Below, piece by piece: positions 42,959 to 51,195 of a DNA stretch of 64,000 bases (position 1 is its first letter; each line of letters starts with the position of its first letter). The translations under genes were made by a program, and so were the position numbers. Under the pieces are notes generated by a model. That model saw nothing but the letters and a program-made list of their open reading frames with translations, searched no databases and had not been told where the DNA came from. Source of the stretch: Paramesorhizobium sp049065735 (lineage in GTDB: Bacteria; Pseudomonadota; Alphaproteobacteria; Rhizobiales; Rhizobiaceae); the NCBI RefSeq assembly GCF_049065735.1, contig NZ_JBAKHD010000009.1, positions 1 to 64,000 on the forward strand. The letters are read 5' to 3'.

Positions 42959-44899
42959 CTATTCCTCCGTCAGCCAGACCTGCATCGCGCCCGCCTCGCG
43001 ATTGGCCCAAAGGTGGTAGGGGATGGCCTTGATCGGCCTCGGTTTCAGCGCGGGCGGCTCCTTGCGGTAGAGCGTGCCTTCCCAGCCGCTGGCATCGGCT
43101 TCGAGCGCCTCGCCCTCCAGCACCACGGCGCCGCCTAGCAGAGTTTCGTCGAAGCGCGGTTTGAGCACCGTGTCGCGGGGAATACGCAAGCGTTGCGGCT
43201 CGGTGCCGATATCGGTTTCCTCGACACAATAGACCATCGGCCCGCGCTTGAAGGCGACCCGGTGCGCGTCTTCGCCAACCGCCGGGTGCGCATAAAGCCG
43301 CTCCACCGGCATAACGAAGGAAAGGCGGATTTCATCGTAGTCCCGCCATTCGCGCGTGATCGCGGCATATCCCTTCTCGACCGGGGCGGTGATCTCCTCG
43401 CCATTGACGACAATCCGCGCCGCCTCGCACCAGCCGGGAATGCGCAGGCGGAAGGTGAGCGTAGCGGGGGCGGCGAGGCCCACGGCAAGCCGCACATCGC
43501 CATCCCAAGGATAGGCCGTCTCCTGCCTAAGCCGCAGGAAATGACTGCCCGCTTCCAGCTCCGCGACATTGCCGCCATAGAGATGAACCGCGATTTCATC
43601 ACCCTTCACGGAATAGAAATATTGCCCGAGCGAGGTGATGAAACGGGCGATATTGGTCGGGCAGCAGGGGCAGTAGTGCCATTTCCAGCGCCTGTTCTGC
43701 CCATGGCTCTCCAGCACGTTTTCGTAGAAGTAATGCTCGCCGTCGCGCGCAATGCCTGACAGCGCCCCGTTATAGAGTACCGTCTCCAGCGCATCAGTGA
43801 ACTTGCCGTCGAGGTCGATCTGCGCCATGCGATGGCCCCAGAAACCCAGCGCCACGGCAGCGCAGGTTTCGGCATAGGCCGTCTGGTTCGGCAGGTCGTA
43901 TTCGCGGGTGAAGCCCTCGTTCGACGCCGAGGGCCCAAGCCCGCCGGTGACATAAAGCTGCCGCCCGGTCAGATTGTCGAACAGCCGGTCGCAGGCGGCT
44001 TTTAAGGAAGGATCGTCATTTTCATAGGCGAGATCGGCCATGGCCGAGAAGAGATACATGGCGCGGACCGCGTGGCCCACCACCTGCGTCTGCTCGCGCA
44101 CCGGCATGTGCGCCTGGCTATAGGCATAGGTCTGGTAGACATAATCGGCGGGGTCCTCACCGCGCCGCCGCGCCTCCTCATCGTAATACGAGGGCATCTG
44201 CCCGCGCTCGTCGATGAAATAGGTGGCGAGCTTCAGGTGCCTGATATCGCCGGTCACGCGGTAGAGCTTGACCAGCGCCAGCTCGATTTCCTCATGCGCA
44301 TCATAGCCGCGCAATTTGCCCGGCTCGGTGCCGAAAGTGTCGATGATGTGGTCGACGGCGCGGATCATCACGTCGAGGAAACGGCGCTTGCCGGTCGCCT
44401 CGAAGTAAGCGACCGCGCCCTCCAGCAGATGGCCCATCGAATACATCTCGTGGAGATCGCGCAAATTCGTCCAGCGCTTCTCCGGCTCGCGGCGGATGAA
44501 CCAACTGTTGAGATAGCCATCCGCCATCTGCCCCTGTTCCAGCTTCTCGACGATGGCGTCGATCTTCGCTTCGATATCGGGGTTGGGATGGTTCTTCAGC
44601 GTATAGCTCGCCGCCTCGATCCATTTGCCGAAATCGGAATCGAAGAAATGCTGCATCGACAGCCCGCTCGGCTGGATCGGCCGCACCAGCGGACCGGCGG
44701 GCTTACCGAAGTCGAGCACCTCCAGAAAGCCCTCTTCCTCCAGCCGCCGATGCTGGGTGGGGATGGTGACCTCGCGCACCGTCTCGACCCAGCTTTTCCA
44801 GAAGCCGGAATCAAAAGACACGCGGGTATGATCGACCGGCACGAAGCGCTCGAAAGGACGCGGCTGGCCGGCGGGGGCCTTTTTCAAGGACGAATGCAT
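42959..44899 (-). CDS. GH127 family beta-L-arabinofuranosidase
   Basis: A 646-residue protein of the DUF1680/GH127 family with an (alpha/alpha)6 barrel and C-terminal beta domains. The zinc/catalytic site is visible: ETCAAVALGFW near residue 336 (Glu and Cys) and the cysteines of HYCPCCPTN near 415, the second of the CC pair group acting as nucleophile in the characterised HypBA1. It lacks a signal peptide, so it cleaves imported arabinofuranosides in the cytoplasm. It sits between the permease and ATPase genes. Confidence 0.92.
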   Translation of the reverse strand: MHSSLKKAPAGQPRPFERFVPVDHTRVSFDSGFWKSWVETVREVTIPTQHRRLEEEGFLEVLDFGKPAGPLVRPIQPSGLSMQHFFDSDFGKWIEAASYTLKNHPNPDIEAKIDAIVEKLEQGQMADGYLNSWFIRREPEKRWTNLRDLHEMYSMGHLLEGAVAYFEATGKRRFLDVMIRAVDHIIDTFGTEPGKLRGYDAHEEIELALVKLYRVTGDIRHLKLATYFIDERGQMPSYYDEEARRRGEDPADYVYQTYAYSQAHMPVREQTQVVGHAVRAMYLFSAMADLAYENDDPSLKAACDRLFDNLTGRQLYVTGGLGPSASNEGFTREYDLPNQTAYAETCAAVALGFWGHRMAQIDLDGKFTDALETVLYNGALSGIARDGEHYFYENVLESHGQNRRWKWHYCPCCPTNIARFITSLGQYFYSVKGDEIAVHLYGGNVAELEAGSHFLRLRQETAYPWDGDVRLAVGLAAPATLTFRLRIPGWCEAARIVVNGEEITAPVEKGYAAITREWRDYDEIRLSFVMPVERLYAHPAVGEDAHRVAFKRGPMVYCVEETDIGTEPQRLRIPRDTVLKPRFDETLLGGAVVLEGEALEADASGWEGTLYRKEPPALKPRPIKAIPYHLWANREAGAMQVWLTEE

Positions 44900-44909
44900 G
44901 GGAACTCCG

Positions 44910-45758
44910 TTATTTCACCGCGCCGGCGGTAAGGCCGCGCACGTAGTAGCGTTGAAGCGTGAGGAAGAGCAGGATGCAGGGCACCATGGTGACCGTGATA
45001 CCGGCCTGAAGCGCGCCCCAATCGATGATGCCGTAGATGCCGGAGGAGACATTGACGAGCATGATCGGCAGCGTGAACTTGTTCTGGTCCGAGAGGAAGA
45101 TCAGCGCCGCGAGGAACTCGTTCCAGGAATTCAGGAAAGCGAACATGGCGACGGTCGCCACGCCCGGCAGCGCCAGCGGCATCATGATGCGGCGGATCAG
45201 CGTCCACTGCGACGCGCCGTCGATGCGCGCGGCCTCGATCAGTGCGCCGGGAATGGCGTCGAAGGCATTGCGCATCATGAAGATGGAGAATGGCAACTGG
45301 AAGGTGGTGTAGACCAGCACCAGCCCGAAGAGATTGTTCTGAAGCCCGAGGAATTTCAGGATCAGGAACAGCGGCGTCAGGATCGACTGGAACGGGATCA
45401 TCATCGTCGCCATGACGATGACGAAGATCAGCGACTGGCCGGGAAAGCGGAATTTCGAGAAGCCGTAGCCGGCAGGCACGGAAATGAGCACGGTGAGCGC
45501 GATGGTGCCGAGGGCGATCAGCACGGAATTGGTGGCATAGACATACCAGCCCGCGCCCACATCCTCCAGCCGCCGGTAATTTTCCAGCGAAAAGGCCTTG
45601 GAGAACAGCGCCACGGGATTGGACAGCGCCTCCGCCGCAGGCTTGAAGGAATTGGCAACCGACCAGACGATCGGCATCAGAAAGAAGATGGCGAAGAGCA
45701 GCGAGACGGCAATGAAGGCGGTATAACCCAGCCGCTCGCGCGGGGAAAAACTGTTCAT
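44910..45758 (-). CDS. sugar ABC importer permease (MalG-like)
   Basis: A 282-residue permease with six transmembrane segments, an EAA loop (IEAARIDGASQWTLIRRIMMP) near residue 183 and the RYYVRGLTAGAVK ending. Its ATG overlaps the stop of the preceding permease. GH127 follows 10 bp later. Confidence 0.92.
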   Translation of the reverse strand: MNSFSPRERLGYTAFIAVSLLFAIFFLMPIVWSVANSFKPAAEALSNPVALFSKAFSLENYRRLEDVGAGWYVYATNSVLIALGTIALTVLISVPAGYGFSKFRFPGQSLIFVIVMATMMIPFQSILTPLFLILKFLGLQNNLFGLVLVYTTFQLPFSIFMMRNAFDAIPGALIEAARIDGASQWTLIRRIMMPLALPGVATVAMFAFLNSWNEFLAALIFLSDQNKFTLPIMLVNVSSGIYGIIDWGALQAGITVTMVPCILLFLTLQRYYVRGLTAGAVK

Positions 45759-46651
45759 CGGCCTTCCTCCGGGCGTTCACGCATGAAGCTCAGTTGGATC
45801 GAGCTGATGGCGACCAGCACGACGAGCAGGGCGAAGGAAAGCGCCGAGCCATAGCCGAGCCGATAAGATGAGAACGACGCCAGATAGATCGAGAACACCG
45901 CCGAGATAGTACTGTTCTCCGGTCCGCCCTGTGTGATGATGAAGAACTGGTCGAAGGCGAGCATGGACGACGTGATGTTGAGCACCAGCGCCAGCAGCAG
46001 CGAATTGCGCATCAGCGGCAGCGTCACGCGGCGGAACCGGCTGAACACGCTCGCCCCGTCGATCTTCGCCGCCTCGATCACGTCCTGCGGGATGCTTTGC
46101 AGGCCAGTGAGCAGGATGACCATGGTGAAGCCGGCGGTCTTCCACACCACCATCAGGATGATGACGGCCAGCGCCGGCCAGAAGCTTTCGAGCGGACGCG
46201 GCGCGGCGTCGACCAGCCCGAGCCCCAGGAGCAAACGTGAGAAAACGCCGCTATCCGGGTTGAGCAGCCACATCCAGAGGGTGGAAGCAGCGCCGAAGCC
46301 GATCACGACAGGCATGAAATAGATGGTGCGGAAGAAACCGGCGCTTTTGAGCGGCCGATCCACGAGCAGCGCCAGCGGAAATGCCACGGCAAGGATCGCC
46401 GCCGTTACCAGAACGGTATAGAGCAGCGTGAAGCCCAGCGAATGCCAGAGCTGCGCATCGCCCACGAGTTCGGCATAGTTTTCAAGGCCGATGAACTTTT
46501 TTCGGCCCAAAAGCGGCCAGTGGTAAAAGCTCATCCAAAGGGTCATCCCCAGCGGGATGACGAACAGCCCTGATATGAACACCATGCTCGGCGCGATGAA
46601 GGCAAGGCCAAGCCAGCCATGGGGCTCGTCCGTTTTGGGTGATGAGGCCAA
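45755..46651 (-). CDS. sugar ABC importer permease (MalF-like)
   Basis: A 298-residue permease with six transmembrane segments and an EAA loop (IEAAKIDGASVFSRFRRVTLP) near residue 192. It overlaps the next permease gene by four bases. The palindromic repeat at 46681 separates it from the binding-protein gene. Confidence 0.92.
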   Translation of the reverse strand: MASSPKTDEPHGWLGLAFIAPSMVFISGLFVIPLGMTLWMSFYHWPLLGRKKFIGLENYAELVGDAQLWHSLGFTLLYTVLVTAAILAVAFPLALLVDRPLKSAGFFRTIYFMPVVIGFGAASTLWMWLLNPDSGVFSRLLLGLGLVDAAPRPLESFWPALAVIILMVVWKTAGFTMVILLTGLQSIPQDVIEAAKIDGASVFSRFRRVTLPLMRNSLLLALVLNITSSMLAFDQFFIITQGGPENSTISAVFSIYLASFSSYRLGYGSALSFALLVVLVAISSIQLSFMRERPEEGR

Positions 46652-46680
46652 GTATCGCTCCTTCGGTTGCGGGCTCCGCG

Positions 46681-46826
46681 GCCTCCTTCCCCCTTGCGGG
46701 GAAGGTGCCCGCGTCAGCGGGCGGATGGGGGTGGTGACGAAGGTGCTTTTGCTGGAGGCAGTGGCGAAACGTCACCACCCCCACCCGACCCTTCGGGCCA
46801 CCCTCCCCGCAAGGGGGAGGGAGGGT
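46681..46826. repeat. ~146-bp palindromic repeat, copy 2
   Basis: Same element as at 38421: starts CCTTCCCCCTTGCGGGGAAGG, with GATGGGGGTGGTGACG and its inverse CGTCACCACCCCCACCC, and ends CTCCCCGCAAGGGGGAGGG. It lies after the binding-protein gene and before the first permease, read on the minus strand. Confidence 0.85.
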
Positions 46827-46832
46827 GCCAAT

Positions 46833-48083
46833 TCACGGATTCGTCCTGTCCAATATCTTCGTGAACTCGTCCTGCGCCTTGGCTATCGCGCCATCGACGT
46901 CATCCCCGAACACCGCTCCCTGGATCAAATTCAGAAACGGACCGGTGCGGCTGACGAACAGTTCGTCGGAGGAAAAAGTGTAGGGCGTACGCGCCTTGCC
47001 CAGCACGTCGTAGGCGACGAGGTTGCGCTTATCGAACTGGGCATAGGCCTGATCCGCAAGGTCCGTGCGCGGCGGCATGCCGGCTTCCTTGGTGATGAAC
47101 ACCTGCTGCTCGGGCTGCATGTAGAAATTCACGAAATCGAGCAGGATCTTCTTCTTTTCCTCGCTGATGCCCTTGATGAGCGCGAGCGAGTCGCCGCCAG
47201 CGAAGCTGGATTCCCCGCCCTTCGGCCCTGGGATCGGCGCGACGTTGAACTTCACGTCCGGATATTTGGTGGTGAGCAGATTGACGATGTAGGAGCCGGT
47301 CATCAGCACGCCGACCTTACCCGACGCGAACGCCTCGACGGCGTTGTTGCCATTGCCGGAGCGCGAGGTGGGATGGATCGCGCCGGCCTTCCACATGTCG
47401 CGATAGGCAGCGATGGTTTCGCGCATCGCAGGTGTATCGACCGTTGCCTTGCGGCCGTCCTCGGTCAGCACATCCGCGCCCGCCGCCCAGATATGCGGCA
47501 GGAAATCGTAGATGAGCCAGCTTCCGGAATTGGCGACGAAATAGAAGCCATAGGTATCCGGCCCCAGCGCGCGGATTTTCTTCGCATCCTCGGCAATCTC
47601 ATCGAGCGAGGCCGGAGCCTTGTTCGGATCGAGCCCCGCCTTCTCGAAGAGATCCGTGTTGTAGGCGATGATCGAAGCGTCGGGGAGCGCCGGAACGGCG
47701 TAGATCTTATCCTCATAGGTGGCGAGCCGCATATGGGACGGGCTCAGAGCGCCCGCGTAAGGCAGCCCCTTGACGAAGTCGGTGATATCCTCAAGCGCGT
47801 CATTGGCTGCGAAAGTCGGCAGGTAGATCAGGTCAAGCACCGCTCCGTCAGGGGGCGAGCCGCCGGCAATCGCCGCGCCCAGCTTCGGCACCATCTGCTC
47901 GGCGGTGATCTGGGTAACGGTGATCTTGTCCTCGTGCTTGGCGTTATATAAATCCGCCAGCCCCTGCAACACCGCGCCTGACGAGGTGCGCACCCACAGC
48001 GTCGCCTCCTCCGCATTGGCCATGGAAACGGACGCGGCAAGCATGAGCGCCGCCAGGCCGTAGCGATTGAATGATTTTCTCAT
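46833..48083 (-). CDS. extracellular sugar-binding protein of ABC importer
   Basis: A 416-residue family-1 solute-binding protein with a 24-residue signal peptide (…SVSMANAEE). Segments such as YAVPALPDASIIAYNTDLF near residue 125 are typical of CUT1 proteins. It is first in the GH127 operon and divergent from the LacI-type regulator. By context it binds an arabinose-containing oligosaccharide. Confidence 0.92.
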   Translation of the reverse strand: MRKSFNRYGLAALMLAASVSMANAEEATLWVRTSSGAVLQGLADLYNAKHEDKITVTQITAEQMVPKLGAAIAGGSPPDGAVLDLIYLPTFAANDALEDITDFVKGLPYAGALSPSHMRLATYEDKIYAVPALPDASIIAYNTDLFEKAGLDPNKAPASLDEIAEDAKKIRALGPDTYGFYFVANSGSWLIYDFLPHIWAAGADVLTEDGRKATVDTPAMRETIAAYRDMWKAGAIHPTSRSGNGNNAVEAFASGKVGVLMTGSYIVNLLTTKYPDVKFNVAPIPGPKGGESSFAGGDSLALIKGISEEKKKILLDFVNFYMQPEQQVFITKEAGMPPRTDLADQAYAQFDKRNLVAYDVLGKARTPYTFSSDELFVSRTGPFLNLIQGAVFGDDVDGAIAKAQDEFTKILDRTNP

Positions 48084-48134
48084 CGCATTCCCCTTTTCTG
48101 TTATCGCCCACCCTCTCTCCCGGCGGGGTCGATG

Positions 48135-48234
48135 AAAACGCTATTTCAGATTTTTTCGGCTGTCGACATTTTGTGCGCATTCGCGTGAAAAAACCTTTTT
48201 GCAGCGCTGATTTAGTTTGATAAAAGCGTTTTGC
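48135..48234. promoter_or_regulatory. two related operator-like sites in divergent region
   Basis: AAAACGCTATT at 48135-48145 and, inverted, AAAACGCTTTTAT (read on the minus strand at 48221-48233). The shared AAAACGCT core between the GH127 operon and the LacI gene suits a LacI-family operator pair. Binding is inferred. Confidence 0.5.
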
Positions 48235-48254
48235 AAGCGAAAGAGCCAAGAAGC

Positions 48255-49244
48255 ATGAAACCGATCTTCCACCGCAAACGGACGCTCCGCGACGTCGCCA
48301 AAGCGGCGGGCGTGAGCCTTTCCACCGCCTCGAACGCTCTCAACGGCGTCGGCCGCGTCAATGCCGAAACGCGGGAGAAGGTGAACCGCATCGCGCAGGA
48401 AATCGGCTTCCGCCCCAATGCGCTGGCGCAGAGCTTGCTTCGCAAGCGCAGCCTCACCATCGGCATGCTGACCAACGACACCTATGGCCGCCTGACCCTG
48501 CCGATGGGCGCGGGCGTGTCGGAGGCGCTGGTGGATCACGGCGTCTCGGTGTTTCTGTGCGCCACCAACAATGACGAGCGGCTGGCGCGGCTGCATCTGC
48601 AGGCGCTCAACGACAAGCAGGTGGACGGCATCATCTTCACCGCGACGCGGCTCGACCTGAAGCCGCCGCCGGAGCTGTTCACCCTGCCCATTCCGGTGGT
48701 TTACGTCTTTGCCGAAGGGCCGTCGCGCAGCGTCAGCTTCGTGCCTGATGATGCTCAGGGCGCGCGCCTCGCCATCGATCATCTGAAAGCCCGCAGGCGC
48801 AACCGTATCCTGCATATCACAGGCCCGAAGGATTATCTCGCCGCCCGCGTGCGCGCCATCGCCTATTCGGACGCTTGCGGCGAATGGGAGCCGATGTTCG
48901 GCGAGTGGTCGGAAGAATGGGGCCACGAGGCGATAAACATAGCCTTCGCGCGCGGCATCCGCCCGGACGGCATCTTCTGCGGCAATGACGAGATCGCCCG
49001 CGGCGTCATCGATGCGCTACGCGACCGGAACATCACGGTTCCCGGCGATATCTCCGTCGTCGGCTTCGACAATTGGGAGGTCATCGCCCGGCAGACACGC
49101 CCTCCCCTCACCACCATCGACATGGAGTTGAAGGAGCTTGGACGCCGGGCAGGCCTTGCCATGCTGCAACTGACGCGCGGGGAAGAGATCGCGCCCGGTA
49201 TCGTGCGCCTGCCATGTAGCTTGGTCACCCGACACTCCAGCTAA
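48255..49244 (+). CDS. LacI-family transcriptional regulator
   Basis: A 329-residue repressor with the LacI helix-turn-helix (LRDVAKAAGVSLSTASNALNG) at residues 10-30, hinge helix ALAQSLLRKRS near 57 and a periplasmic-binding-protein-like sensor domain with the DGIIF and GDISVVGFDNWE signatures. The ATG at 48255 is used rather than an upstream TTG. It is divergent from the GH127/importer operon and should repress it until the sugar is present. Confidence 0.93.
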   Translation: MKPIFHRKRTLRDVAKAAGVSLSTASNALNGVGRVNAETREKVNRIAQEIGFRPNALAQSLLRKRSLTIGMLTNDTYGRLTLPMGAGVSEALVDHGVSVFLCATNNDERLARLHLQALNDKQVDGIIFTATRLDLKPPPELFTLPIPVVYVFAEGPSRSVSFVPDDAQGARLAIDHLKARRRNRILHITGPKDYLAARVRAIAYSDACGEWEPMFGEWSEEWGHEAINIAFARGIRPDGIFCGNDEIARGVIDALRDRNITVPGDISVVGFDNWEVIARQTRPPLTTIDMELKELGRRAGLAMLQLTRGEEIAPGIVRLPCSLVTRHSS

Positions 49245-49419
49245 CAGGCAAGCGAACCTGCAAATTTTCGTGCAACATAAATCTTCCGAAAGGCTTTTCA
49301 CTGTGCGCCTCTATACGCGCGGCGGCATAACGTCTACTTTATGCTGGGCTATCAGCACTTCTGTGAGAGCCCGGGACCTGACCGATGCGGCCTTCGGCCA
49401 ATGAACATATGAGGAAAAC

Positions 49420-50763
49420 ATGCCTAGCGGCGATGGCAGTAGTCTGCCCGATATTCTTGGAATAATAGCTGTTCTTTTCCTTGTGGCTGCAAATGGATTC
49501 TTCGTCGCGGCCGAATTTTCCCTGGTTGCCGTGCGCCGCAGCCGCGTGGCGGAGCTCGTCGCGGCCAAGCGGATGAACGCAGCCGTCCTGCAACGCGCCG
49601 TCGACCACCTTGACGCCAACCTTGCCGCAACGCAGCTCGGCATCACCATTTCATCGCTCGCGCTGGGCTGGGTTGGTGAGCCGGCGCTCGCCCATCTGGT
49701 CGAGCCGCTGATGCATCTTGTCCTGCCGCAAACACTGGCTGTCGCCAGCTCCCATGCGATTGCGGTGGCCATCTCCTTCATCATCATTACCGCGCTGCAT
49801 ATCGTGCTCGGCGAACTTGCACCCAAGAGCCTCGCCTTGCAGCGCAGCGAGGAAACCGCGCTCTGGGTGTCGCGTCCGCTGCAATGGTTCCTATTCCTGC
49901 TGCGCCCCGCCATCATTTCGCTCAACGGCCTCGGCAATCTGGTGCTGCGGCTTGTCGGGCTGCAGCCGGGGACCGGCGAAGGCTCGCTGCATTCGCCGGA
50001 GGAACTAAAGCTTCTCGTTGCTGCCAGCCAGGAGGCAGGCCTTCTGCATCAGGCGCAGAAGGAAGTGGTGGAGCGTGTCTTCAATATCGGCGACCGCCGG
50101 ATCAGCGACATCATGACCCCGCGCATGGAGGTGGATTGGATCGATGCCGATGACAGCCAGGAGGAAATCCTGCGTGCCATTCGCGAATGTCATCATGAGC
50201 AATTGCTGGTGGGCCGCGGCGACATCAACGAGCCGCTGGGCATGATCCTGAAGAAAGACCTGCTCGACATGGTGCTGGACGGCAAGCCGCTGGATCCCAT
50301 GGCTGTGATGCGCGAGCCTGTCATCGTGCATGAGTCGATGTCGGTCTTCCGGGTCCTCGAGCAGTTCAAGAGCGCACCGGTGCGCCTCGCCATCGTCATC
50401 GACGAATATGGCAGCCTGGAAGGCATCGTCACCCAGACCGACCTTCTCGAAGCCATCGCCGGCGACCTGCCGGATGTGGAAGGCGAGGAGCCTGACGTCG
50501 TCGAGCGTGAGGACGGCTCGCTGCTGATCGACGGCATGATGCCCGCCTATGACGCGTTCCAGCGGCTGGGCATGGTTCCACCCGAGGATGGCGATTATCA
50601 CACGCTCGCAGGCTTCGCGCTCTTCCAGCTAGGGCGCTTGCCTGAGGCCGGCGATTATTTCGAATATGGGGGATGGCGCTTCGAGATTGTCGACATGGAC
50701 GGTCGCCGGATCGACAAGATCCTGACCACCCGCCTTACCTCGCCGCCGGCCGCCGAGGTATAA
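49420..50763 (+). CDS. CNNM/CBS-domain membrane protein (HlyC/CorC, TlyC-like)
   Basis: A 447-residue protein with an N-terminal DUF21/CNNM membrane domain (residues about 5-200, including ANGFFVAAEFSLVAVRRSR), two CBS domains (about 220-340, MTPRMEVDWID and VIVHESMSVFRVLEQF) and a C-terminal CorC_HlyC domain (about 355-440). Such proteins are linked to magnesium/cobalt export or resistance. The ATG at 49420 follows a possible structured leader. Gene stands alone. Confidence 0.92.
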   Translation: MPSGDGSSLPDILGIIAVLFLVAANGFFVAAEFSLVAVRRSRVAELVAAKRMNAAVLQRAVDHLDANLAATQLGITISSLALGWVGEPALAHLVEPLMHLVLPQTLAVASSHAIAVAISFIIITALHIVLGELAPKSLALQRSEETALWVSRPLQWFLFLLRPAIISLNGLGNLVLRLVGLQPGTGEGSLHSPEELKLLVAASQEAGLLHQAQKEVVERVFNIGDRRISDIMTPRMEVDWIDADDSQEEILRAIRECHHEQLLVGRGDINEPLGMILKKDLLDMVLDGKPLDPMAVMREPVIVHESMSVFRVLEQFKSAPVRLAIVIDEYGSLEGIVTQTDLLEAIAGDLPDVEGEEPDVVEREDGSLLIDGMMPAYDAFQRLGMVPPEDGDYHTLAGFALFQLGRLPEAGDYFEYGGWRFEIVDMDGRRIDKILTTRLTSPPAAEV

Positions 50764-51195
50764 TTCCATTTTTGGCCGGCCTGATTTTCAGTCACGGGCA
50801 GTATTGCCCGTGACGCTCGTATAACCACGCAGTTAGAGGAAAAGAACATTATTAAAAATCAAATAAAAGTGTTTGGCGGAAACACAATCGAGTGAATTAC
50901 CTACACATGTTTCGTTATGAAACACAATAAGGCCAAAAAACCCTGCCTTCGGCCTAATTCTTTCCAAAATTTAATTTGTCTTTAGACGGCCCCGAAGGCG
51001 AATTGCGTTCGCATCTCTCGCGATGCGCCAGTTATCTGTCGATAGCAGAAGAGAGTTGAGTATTTTGCAAGTTCCGTCGATTGACCAAACAACGCCCCGA
51101 GTTCCGAGTTTCCGTTGGGAGGCGATGCGGGACCACGAATTCCTGATCTTCTATAAAAGCACCGGCACAACGGTTCTGAGCGAGCTCGCAATCTG
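50764..51195. other. 432-bp AT-rich intergenic region
   Basis: Contains a perfect stem GTCACGGGCA-gtat-TGCCCGTGAC at 50791-50814, probably ending the CNNM transcript although no T-run follows, and a weaker AGGCC/GGCCT stem near 50930-50955. The rest is AT-rich and should include the promoter of the glycosyltransferase gene. No gene seen. Confidence 0.6.

Noticed and set aside
51000..51195. Upstream small ORFs or a cyclic-di-GMP riboswitch before the glycosyltransferase
   Set aside because: I could not match the conserved GEMM-type core, and the short minus-strand frames lack ribosome sites.
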